The notes beneath the pieces are model-generated. The model searched no databases, had not been told where the DNA came from, and saw only the letters and a list, made by a program, of their open reading frames with translations. A stretch of 64,000 nt of DNA from Adineta ricciae (lineage: Eukaryota; Rotifera; Eurotatoria; Adinetida; Adinetidae), in assembly GCA_905250025.1 (NCBI GenBank), contig CAJNOJ010000120.1:1-64000 (forward strand), written 5' to 3'. The number at the start of each line of letters is the position of its first letter. Positions within the stretch are counted from its first letter, which is position 1. A program made the translations under genes and the position numbers. Positions 1-10,917 of this stretch are shown piece after piece.

Positions 1-1303
<1,303 letters not shown>

Positions 1304-1634
1304 TCACAATAGCCTATCACTTCCTCCTCTTTTTAGGTTAAACTGCTAGTGTTTATTTTATTCATTCTTCCATATTGTTTTGCTTTACACTCCGTTGTTA
1401 TCTGAACCTATTTTAAAAGATAAATATATGGTAATTTGAACTTTGATTGATGTTGTCAAGCACGAGTAGAAAATAAGCGCAAAGCAATTCTTTCGAAAGT
1501 ATTTTTCCTTAGAAGAAGAAAAGAGAAACATCTATTGTCGTGTTGTTATTGTGTCTGTTTTGTATTCTTCACAAGAAAAAATACACTAAATCTGTTTATT
1601 TATCAATATTAATTTACGGAAAAGCGAACAAAAC
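1304..1634. other. Gene-free stretch: BiP 3' UTR and downstream spacer
   Basis: AT-rich sequence that probably holds the BiP 3' UTR and the promoter of the next small gene. I see no coding frame, repeat or RNA gene in it. Confidence 0.5.
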
Positions 1635-2127
1635 ATGAGTTTCCAATCATTGAATCCAGATTTGACTGCAAAGGTTTTACTCTTGGCGAATCTACAACGA
1701 AACTTCGTAAGGGAGGGGAAAATCCGATCATTATATTCGAAATTAATTCAGGTACAGAATCCGAATCAAGAATCCAATCCTGGTAAACAACCATCAATAA
1801 TACATCCACTTGTGATGCCATCATTAGTACGTGATAAATCCGAATACATAGCTTTTCGTATCTCCATTTCCCTAGAATGTTTCGTCACAGAAGATTTCGG
1901 CGATGTTATCTGCATTAGCATCACCGTCAATTGCTGGTACATCCTCAACGATAGCAAATGTTCATCCAATGCAGTCATCGTTAGTATCTCATACAGTTGT
2001 GAATAATAACAATAATTACAAGATGAATTTCTCAACGAATTCCCGTCAGAATGGTTCGGGTTTTGGTTGGGGAAATCGTGAACGTAAAATGGATGAAAAC
2101 TGGCGTTTACAGAATCGTAATATTTAA
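1635..2127 (+). CDS. Small orphan protein, about 123-138 residues
   Basis: I do not recognise this protein. The first exon starts at ATG 1635 (MSFQSLNPDLTAK). A 49-bp intron at 1827-1875 (gtacgt...ccctag) joins two frames that are otherwise out of phase and restores a continuous frame to the TAA at 2125-2127. A second possible intron at 1707-1751 (gtaagg...ttcag) is 45 bp and free of stops, so the sequence cannot say whether it is removed; the two forms differ by 15 residues. The C-terminal half is rich in Ser and Asn with a poly-Asn run, followed by a Gly/Trp/Arg patch (FGWGNRERKMDENWR) that resembles a binding motif in a disordered protein. No domain, signal peptide or membrane segment is visible. 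Confidence 0.5.
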
Positions 2128-2182
2128 ATGTCAATCAACAGAAAATGTGCTTAATGAAACAGAAAAAGAAAGAAGTCATTTT

Positions 2183-2786
2183 CTATACAACAGATACTGA
2201 CAAATATTGATATTCCTGATCTTCATTTTGTTTCGTTTTCGTTCGTCCCAATAATGTTAATGATCTGAAAATCTGTTCTTGAAATTCAGTCTCACTAACA
2301 GATAAACGTGGAATCGTATCTGAATAATAATCAGTATGAGACAAATGCAAACGTCGAATCTTTTGCCGGTATTTTATTGCACAGGCATAAGCACGTTCTT
2401 CAGCCAGTGATTGAAGTTCGTTATTGTTTATCGTCGTAAATGATTCATGTTCATTGAAATAACAGTAGAATATCCGTTTCAAACGATCTATATCAGATAA
2501 TTCTTCTGAAAACAACAGTTATGTTCTGTTGTGAAATAATCGATGCTGTCGAAGCGAATTACTTACCGTAGAGTTTATTTTTACTCGGCACATCCCAGAG
2601 TGTTTTTAAGAACGTCGCTGGTAATTCAGATCGTTGCCGTTGGATTTCATTCAATTGCTGTCCGAAAAAACAGATTATTCCTAATCCATAACATCCGATA
2701 TATGTTATAATAAACAAAGCCGCTCCAATATTTCCAAATTGAATTTCAGTCAGCCATTGGTCTCTTGCAACCGATGTCACATTCAT
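2183..2786 (-). CDS. Orphan single-pass membrane protein, 180 residues
   Basis: Two exons, 2786-2567 and 2505-2183, flank a 61-bp intron (gtaagt...ttttcag), giving 180 residues. ATG 2786 opens a short N-terminal segment with a possible N-glycosylation site (NVTS). One strong hydrophobic helix follows at about residues 21-43 (GAALFIITYIGCYGLGIICFF), and the rest is charged and probably cytosolic. The C-terminal part is helical and rich in Glu, Arg and Tyr. The topology resembles that of small ion-channel accessory subunits, but I see no diagnostic motif and do not assign a family. It runs in the same direction as the ABCG gene to its right. Confidence 0.6.
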
Positions 2787-2894
2787 TTTTCATACATATG
2801 GAGTACAAGCTATGGCATCAGATGGATTCCTATTCATTTTAATCAACTCAAGAGTCAGGAGAGAAAGAGAAATATATGACTACATATGTTTATT

Positions 2895-3250
2895 TTATAT
2901 ATCTACTTTACATTTCAAGATATCTTTGCTACGACTTAATAAACGATCGAGTTCGGCTCGGTTAAGTACTAATAATGGCCAATTTTCTATTGCAAATACA
3001 GATGCTGCGCAATGTTCATTGCGTAAAAGTATAATTCGTGAAAATGATTACTCAATTAACCTTATTTTACGATATTTCCTTTGAAGTGAACATGACTTGC
3101 AGCACGATCGAAAACTCGTTATTTCTCGACATTGATGCGAGGAAAAAAAGAACAGATATCTGTGTCTCGCTGGATTTCTTTCACTGCGTGAACTCCAAGA
3201 ATACAGAACCTCTGCTATTTTCCCTAATAGTTTTTCGAAGACCAATCATA
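2895..3250 (-). pseudogene. Decayed coding fragments, possibly a cyclic-nucleotide-binding-like domain
   Basis: Several short minus-strand frames look like coding sequence but cannot be joined into one gene. At about 3047-2895 a frame reads LLRNEHCAASVFAIENW and then LLVLNRAELDRLL, which resembles the end of a cNMP-binding domain (arginine, alanines, then L.R.ELD.LL). Upstream, about 3211-3070, another frame holds GVHAVKEIQRDTD and RVFDRAASHVHFKG with an in-frame TAA between them. I found no splice arrangement that removes the stops. A relic is my best reading; a real gene with unusual introns is not excluded. Confidence 0.25.
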
Positions 3251-3600
3251 ACACTTCTGTTAATATGTTTTATAGTCTATCTCATTCACAGAGGCATCTG
3301 ACATCGCTCAGTCGACTTGAGAAAATTATCATATGTGGAAAAGCATTACAAAATCGAACACATGCAGGCCAACTACATATACAAAGTTCGGTTTTTCATA
3401 TCTCTTATTACTCGAATCTTTATTCCAAAAGAATTGTTTGAAAACTTTTGAAAAAAAATAATATTTTTACAAACAATTCGATTTCAAGAAAAGTAGATAT
3501 AAGAAATACGGCGATAAATGCAAAAGAAAACGCTAGAATTGACTGAACACGAAAAATACTGAGCTAATAGAGGTTAATATGACTTTTGCTTCAGATCGGA

Positions 3601-5629
3601 TCATTTGGTTTTTTTCATTCGAAGTAATTGAACATATGCCAAAATAAGAAATATGACTGTCATAGAGCCTAACGCCACGAAATTCTTCCACAAATCCCAT
3701 TCATTTTCATATTCAATATGTACAATATTATGTAGAATATACGTTCCATTGATTGGACAAATTGTCTTATTGATTTTCAAGCAAAGTGTCAAATCACTGA
3801 ACTCATTGATGTTGATTATGTTGAATGAATACCGAAATATGCTAACCCATTTGATCCAGGAGAGAAAATTGACTACGGAAGAGATTTCGACAAGAAATCC
3901 GCCGAAAACCATCATTAGAACAAAAGTCATTGCTGCTAATAGATTTGCAATACCAAATACTTCCACACTTGCTGAAAGTAAAAAGCAAAATGCAGCACCA
4001 CATGTTGTCGTAGTAAAGATGGCTAAGTAAAAGATGAAGAATTTCGCTAGTGTTTGTTGAAATCCAATCATAAAGTAGACAATGATTGAAAATATCATCG
4101 ATGGAATGAGACGTAATGGAATCAGATCGCACAATAACTTCGCAAAGAAGTATGTGGACACGTGATAGTAGCCACTTGCATTTTCATGAATAAATAAAAT
4201 ACGTTCTTTGAGGAATAATTCGATTGCTGATAGATTGGCCATAACTTGATTGGTTACAATGAAAAATATGGCACCCATACGATTCTTCACACCGGTGTCT
4301 TCACTACGGTCGATTTGGAGATAAATTAATCCTACAAGTGTTGCAAAGAGTACTGTTACTACTGTTTGCATGATAACTAAAGTTGGATTGCGGAAGGCAG
4401 TGCGCAATGTACGTTGAGAAACATAGAGCATTTCACCAAAACGCGATGTTGAAGTGTTGGAACCCGGATGATAGACAGCCGTGTCTAGTTGTTGACCATT
4501 CGTCGGCGCAATTACCTGAAGTAAGGATGCATAGATATCAGATTTAACGTATAAATCATGTAAACGATGAGCATTCTGTTCGTGCTTTTTATCTGGAATC
4601 GGATCATTGGTGGACGCTGATGAACAATCGCCTTGAGTGACATCGAGAAGAAAATCAGCGGGATTATCATGTTGTTCACAGTCATAACCGATGGAGGAAA
4701 AGTAAGGTAGAACTGCATTGGCAGGACCGTGATAAACACAATGACCAGCAGCTAACAAAAATATTGTATCGAATAGTTTGAAGATAGAGTAACGAGGTTG
4801 ATGAATTGAGAAAATAATGGTACCTAGAAGGAAATTTTCAGAACTTCGAACTCTAAATCATGTTTGACAGTGACTTACGTCCACGTCGTGAAAGCTCGTG
4901 AAGATATTCCATGACATTACGAGCGGTTGATGAGTCAAGACCTAAAATGACGAATGCAAACGATTTCTTATTGAGTATGATCTCGTTTACTGAATTACCT
5001 GTTGTTGGCTCATCGAGAAATAGAACTGATGGCGAGAGAACTAGTTCCATACCGATATTTGTTCGTTTTCGTTCTCCACCTGATATTCCACGTGCTAATT
5101 CCGTGCCTACCCTTGACTCTGCACATTTCTCCAGTCCTAACTGTTCGATAACTTGTTGAACAATAGCCTTTTTCGATTCTCGAGAAATTGCTTTCGATAC
5201 ACGAAGATTGGCGGAAAATGCTAGGTTTTCTCGTACTGTTAATGTTCCGCTGATAATATCATCTTGAACAACATAACCAACTTGATATTTAAAATCATCG
5301 GTCTGTTTTTGACCGTCCATTAAAACTTCTCCATCGAGACCTTGGCGATCTTTTCGATCAGCTAAGATGTCTAATAACGATGATTTGCCACTGCCAGTTG
5401 CTCCAAGGATCGCATTCATACCCGGTTTAAAGACGCCATTTATATCGTAGAGAATCCGTTGATATTTTTTCGTCAGAAATGGTAATGGACAGAGGTTACA
5501 ACATTTTTGAGTACGTATTGTATAATTTAACGAGTAAAAAGTAATGGTTGATCCTTGACGCCCGTCCGGACTATGTTGATCGGCTACTTTCGATTGATTC
5601 AAGCTTTGATTTTCGTCAATATCCGTCAT
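3601..5629 (-). CDS. ABCG-subfamily half transporter (ABCG2-like)
   Basis: Three exons, 5629-4999, 4941-4879 and 4823-3601, give 638 residues, close to human ABCG2. The N-terminal ABC domain shows Walker A (GATGSGKSS), the signature ISGGERKR, Walker B with VLFLDEPTTG, and the D-loop GLDSSTA. The H-loop histidine lies in FSIHQP at the start of exon 3. This is followed by the ABCG transmembrane half with about six helices, the reverse order typical of the White/ABCG group. Such proteins dimerise and export lipids or hydrophobic compounds at membranes; the substrate cannot be read from sequence. The introns are 57 and 55 bp. The first lies exactly between DEPTTG and LDSS, has a length divisible by three and contains no stop. 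The start at 5629 is the first ATG before conserved sequence. Confidence 0.93.
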
Positions 5630-6812
5630 TGATTTTGACTTTGAGCTACAAGATCTATAAAAACTGAAATATACGATATCGAAAGCGAGATAACATTATT
5701 CATGCCACTCTCTACGGATATACAAGATTGTCCCTAAGTAATGCAATTGAAGTAGAAAGTCGAATATCTCGCTTGTAGTTCGAGCAAGCCAGTTAAGTTT
5801 TCATCGATCACGGTGATACAAACAAGCTTTATATTCATCATGACATGCATTGACAAACCTTCTATTCAGTTAATATACAGACTCCAAGGAAAAACGTTTG
5901 CTTACAAAGATCAAAGAAAGTTTTCAAACACTGTAATATAAAACCGATTTATATCGTATAATAAAACAGCGTGTGTTTTCAAATCTATGAGAATATACAA
6001 CATGTTATTTGGAAGTTCATTATACCTCATTATGTTTCATTTGACTAACCGTTCTGACTGTCAACTGTATTATCCTTTCTTTCGGTCAAAATATGTCCTT
6101 GTAATTCTAAAGCTTGTCTATACCTAACTTACATGTTCGATGAATAAACTAACTCATCTGTTCAAATCATAAGCAAGATACTCGGTTTTTTCCTGCGAGA
6201 ACTGCATTACTTACAAGTCGTTCTGTACCATATGTAATCTTCAACTCTTTTCTTTCTTTCGATAACCTTTTATCTTCATAAAAACATTCTTATTTTTAGA
6301 TCAAATACGAGTTTAAGAAGTTTGTTTTGATAACATCAAAATAAATAGCAAATAAGGAAGGATTAGATAGATATTTTCCAATAAGACAAGGAACACGTCC
6401 AATTGAACATAATTAGCTAATAACAGATGTCGTTCTCTGTCAACTCAATCAGATGAACCAAGATGTTAGTTTGACTAATAATAAAATAAAAGTAATACTA
6501 AAAGCAATTTTCAAAACTTGTTATCATAGTCTGAAAGATTTAATTTCAACAGGTCAAAAACGATCGAATCGTTTCAACACTTGTACAAAGAAAGATCGCG
6601 GCCGACTAAAAACAGACGAGATGATTACAATAATCGATATTCTCTGTCTTTGGTCATTGTCACCTAGATAGTCAATGTGCCATTTAGACTATAACAAAAT
6701 CCTTCTTTGTTTTCTTTATTTCTACTCGGAGTATATAAACGAAAAATCGAATGTTCGCATGTTATCATAGTCTTTTGATATTCTCTCTTATTCACATCAA
6801 ACGTAGCAAGAC
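5630..6812. other. 1.2-kb intergenic region
   Basis: AT-rich region between divergently transcribed genes, so it should hold both promoters. The only frame over 60 codons (6453-6671) has no coding character. A clear TATA element near the right end is listed separately. Confidence 0.5.
6732..6739 (+). promoter_or_regulatory. TATA-box-like core promoter element
   Basis: The sequence TATATAAA lies 73 bp before the ATG of the secreted-protein gene at 6813, a plausible distance for a TATA box with a short 5' UTR. The assignment is from sequence and position only. Confidence 0.45.
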
Positions 6813-8016
6813 ATGAAACTTTTATGTGCGGTTGCTTTAACTTTACTGATTGTTTTATTCAATCAGCATTCAACGAACGGATGTAAGTGCTTGTTTTGCA
6901 TTAATGATGTGTGATAGATGGCATGCCTTCTTTGTCTAGTTCCAACCGAAGAATTCACAACGGAACAACCATGTCCAAAGGAATTTGAATGGGTCGATGG
7001 AAAGTGCAAACGATTCTCAACGAAAACTGGTAATTTTGCTAACGAATAAATCATATCCAGACGTTTTCATGTCTCCTTCGACTATTTTAGAAATTAAAGA
7101 AGTCAAAGAGACGGGAAAAAAGGTCGTTGTTTGCCCAGAAGGTCAGATTCGTGGCGAAGACGGTATCTGCGCAGATATCAAATCTGAAGAACATTTAGCC
7201 ACTACCCTTGAATCAAAAACATTTCACGAAGAAGATGCAACCCAATTATCAGAACACACCGAACAACATGATGATGCAGGCAAACAATCAGATCACACAG
7301 AAGACTACGAAGCTGCAACTAAACCATTAGACCATACAAAAGAATACGAAGATGCAACTACTCAAGTTGATCATACAGAAGAATATGAAGATAAAACCAA
7401 CAAAGTTGCCCACACCAAAGAATACAAAGAAAATGCAATAAAATCATTCGAATTGACCACTGAATTATCCGAAGACACTGAAGAACATTCCAAAGTTGTC
7501 GATGTTCCAAAAGGTTGTCCACCAGGAACGAAATATGATGAAGACGGTGCCTGCCAAGATGAAGTAGAAACAAGTTCAAAACACACCTTTGAAGTCAAAG
7601 ATCTCCTTACAAATGGTGAATGTCCATCCGGAATGAAAAAATATAATGATAAATGTGTATTTATCAAATCTCAGGCATCATTCGAACCAATGAATGATAT
7701 CACTTATGAACAATCAGATCTGAAGAATAGAATTCCTGAAGAATTAGTACCTGTCTTGGTTGATAATATCTGTCCACCCGACACCGAATATTACTCAAAT
7801 GGTCTTTGCCGAAAACGCGTTTCTCCATTCCGCGCGACCGTTCTTACTGCTCATATAAAGAAATGCCTTGCTGATGAAATCTTAGTCGGTGGTGTGTGCG
7901 AACCAAAACACACTGGATTAGTTTTTAAAATAGAAAAACCAACAAAAATCGGCAAATCTGAGAAACATGATGAAGATGAAGCAGATAAAGACAAATCCGT
8001 CAAATCCAAACAATAA
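6813..8016 (+). CDS. Secreted cysteine-module and acidic-repeat protein
   Basis: Three exons, 6813-6882, 6940-7029 and 7091-8016, encode 361 residues. The protein begins with a signal peptide (MKLLCAVALTLLIVLF) and has no further membrane helix, so secretion is likely. It carries about six copies of a short two-cysteine module of the form CP.G....DG.C (for example CPEGQIRGEDGIC, CPPGTKYDEDGAC, CPSGMKKYNDKC), plus a variant CLADEILVGGVC. Between the second and third modules are five tandem copies of a 13-residue acidic unit of the type DHTEEYEDAT, at about 7249-7443. The C-terminus is Lys/Asp-rich. I do not know the family. The architecture suggests an extracellular matrix, mucus or egg-coat component, which is inference. 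A TATA box lies 73 bp upstream and AATAAA follows at 8099-8104. Confidence 0.8.
7249..7443 (+). repeat. Five tandem 39-bp coding repeats (13-residue acidic unit)
   Basis: Five consecutive units of 13 codons share the pattern [SDA]-H-T-[EK]-[EDQ]-[YH]-[EDK]-[DAE]. They start with SEHTEQHDDAGKQ and end with VAHTKEYKENAIK. The copies have diverged at about a third of positions, so the array is not recent. Confidence 0.75.
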
Positions 8017-8153
8017 TTTCAATGCACCCATTGAACTCCAACAATGAATATTAGTATCAAATTCATTTTTTTATTCTTTTCTTTTCTTTTATATTTGAAA
8101 TAAAACACAAAAAATCTCCGAGACAATTTTCATAATAATAATTCGTTTTTTGT

Positions 8154-9546
8154 TCAGACAGGATTAGAATCGGTTCGAGATTTTTTATAATGTTTGCCAG
8201 TTTCTGTTGAGCGACCATGCAATGAATACCGATAATGTTGCTGTTGTCGTTGCACGTTTAACTGACAAATATTTGTGAGTGACTTATTCTCTTCATCCTG
8301 TTCCAATAAATGATTATTTGTTGAAAAACACAACGAACAGTATTTGAGATAAAACAAGATCGATGATGGACAAAACAAAATCAAAACTAACGAGGGCTTA
8401 ATGCATATCCCCACAAGAAGTATTTGAGCAAATGTTCGACTAATATTGATGTCATTGGCCATTGAATTTGCTGATGTGTCAAAGATAAAACCACGTATGC
8501 GATAAAAATAGAACGGTAATGATGTAATTGTTATCAACATGAACATGTGAAGTATGTACAGACATAATTGCCGTTCATGCTGAACTGCTGATGTGACTTT
8601 TTTAATGAACATGCAACAACACAAGCGAATGTGTAAAATGATTTCGAGAAGAAGACCTAGAACAAAGAAACCAGTCGTATTTGACACTTCTTTTTCGGTA
8701 TTTAACATTACCAAACGAATGTAAAAAGAATAAGAGAAGAAAATCAGCTTGAATCAAATGAATTAATCGAACAGAGAACTCAAAATTATGATTTGTCAAA
8801 AAGTAACAAATTGTTGTCTGTTCGGGTAGAAATAAATCGATTTCATCAATCTTTCCTTCAGTTCCTCTATTCATCGTGCCATTCAACAATGTTTCGTTCA
8901 GTTGCATGTATTCCGTCGTTGACATAGCCGACGATTTAATATAATTATTGATATTCGCCACACCCCACAACCATAAACCATCGACCGACCAAGCAACTGC
9001 TAAAACAAAGGCGATTAAGACGTTCAAATCGCTGCATAACAATTGTTTTAATGTCGACACATTCGGCGTTTGGACTTGGAAAGTTTTGTTCAGAACGTAA
9101 TGATAACGACAAAGAATAGCAATGGTCAATAAGGGAGTGAAATGAAGTGTAAACTTCCAAATTAGAATATGCGCGGCACATAAATGATGCCGACTGAGAA
9201 ACGCTTGATAGAAATATTTCTCATCCAAACAGCTAATTATCGATGATAAAGATAAAAGAACATCACTACTTGTTAAAACGAAAAGAAAACGATATTTGGT
9301 ATGTGCTAAAACATGTTTAGATCGTTGTGAGTCGCCGCTAGACTTGTTCAACTTCCATTGTCGATATTGATAAAGAACGAGACAAGTTTTAATCGAGCAA
9401 ATCAAATTGAAGAATAGTCCTAATATACTTATGATTAATGTAAATGTCGAGTGAAATAATGGCGAATATGACACGACTACTGTTCCATAGTAGTTTTTAC
9501 TAATTGATCGATTTGATGCATGAAAATATGAATCATGAAGTAACAT
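8154..9546 (-). CDS. Seven-transmembrane receptor, rhodopsin-like orphan GPCR
   Basis: Two exons, 9546-8712 and 8656-8154, encode 445 residues. The 55-bp intron (gtaatg...ttctag) lies just after the fifth helix; without it the frame shifts. Hydrophobic segments fit TM1 (about residues 27-52), TM2, TM3 ending in a CRY sequence at the DRY position, TM4 (VLIAFVLAVAWSVDGLWLW), TM5, TM6 (LHMFMLITITSLPFYFY) and TM7 (ILLVGICIKPSLVLILF). N-glycosylation sites (NETL, NGTM) sit in the long loop between TM4 and TM5, consistent with an outside loop. The ligand is unknown. The CRY and KPS..L variants of DRY and NPxxY make it divergent. Confidence 0.78.
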
Positions 9547-10917
9547 CTGTCTATGTTTTTCTTCGAAATGATTTCACGAATGTCTGCAAAAAAAACAAAA
9601 CTTTTCTTCTCTCGATTATCAACAAACAAATGATCAATCAATTCGACTGCTCATATTCCTCAATGTACTTCAAACTATTTGTTACAAGTATCTTGACTGT
9701 AGAACTCACTTTGATGGTAGGAAAAGTCAAAGCATGTCTAACACGCACGGAATCTCTTTTAATTGAGTTCATATAGAAACTTACTTTAATAAGAGATATA
9801 AAAAGAACAATATGATTGTATAATCAAGAGTTCAGCAGCTACCGACAAACACTACTGACATTGTTTTTCCAAAGCGTATACTTCTCATTTTCTAGTTGTG
9901 TGTCTCTTCACTGAACAATCGAAGATTTACAGAAAATATTCTTATTTTCCCATTACAATGGAAATGTAATCAATCATAATAATCAAATAACACAAGTGCA
10001 CATGTTCTTTACGAAAGAAAAACAAAATACATGATATAGAAGTATATGTTCGACTAGGAAATAAATGTAGGCAGCATCTGATGTGAGAATCTAATCGCAT
10101 TCTATTATAGGGAAAGAAATATACCAATACGAGTCACTAATAATTCTATTTGTCTTATTAAAAATGGAAAATTATCCGACGAGCGTAGACTATTTGCATA
10201 GCGAAGCGAATTTAATAGCTTTACATCGAAGAATGAAGAAAGAAATAGTTTTACATTCGAGTATGTCATTATAATATACGGCTGCAACACACAAACAGAG
10301 AAGCACTTCTCGTTTTCTTTCTTTCATAAAAAAAATAACTTCTTTTTATCTAATGAAAACTAAATACAAAGTAAAATTATGTCGAAATAGAATGAATAAA
10401 CGCGTCCGTGCTTGTCTTCCTTTTCTTCTCTATATAAATAAACAATGAGTCAGAAAACTAGCTCCATTTTTTTCTTTTGAAAACTAATTTTCATGGATAA
10501 TTTCCTATGATCAATAGATCTATTATTGCAAGTCTTGTCTCAATCTCGAATGTCTTCTCGCTTTGATTTAAACTTTTGTCAGAATGTCTCATTCTAAATT
10601 ACCTAAATTATACGTTTCCCTTTACAGAAGAGATTTGTCAAATGAATACTGTCTTCAACAAGCGAGAAAGAGAAGTCCTTTTTTTTTCTTCTTCTTCACT
10701 TCCTTCAGTCTAATTATAGTCATTGGCATTCTGCTCAAATATGCCTTTCTACTCGTAGGTGTTAAGTGAACACGATCGATAGACACAGCGCGAGATTCAG
10801 TTTCATTCCGTTGCGATCAGAATAGATCTTCTATTCGTTCATTTATTTTATTGAATTTATAATGAGATATATATCCAGCAAACAAGAAGGAAAAAAGATT
10901 CTGTACAGGATTAAGAT
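9547..10917. other. 1.4-kb intergenic region
   Basis: Upstream of the receptor gene and downstream of the next minus-strand gene. It holds four short frames of 60-90 codons with no coding character, and AT-rich simple sequence. No RNA gene or repeat array seen. Confidence 0.5.
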
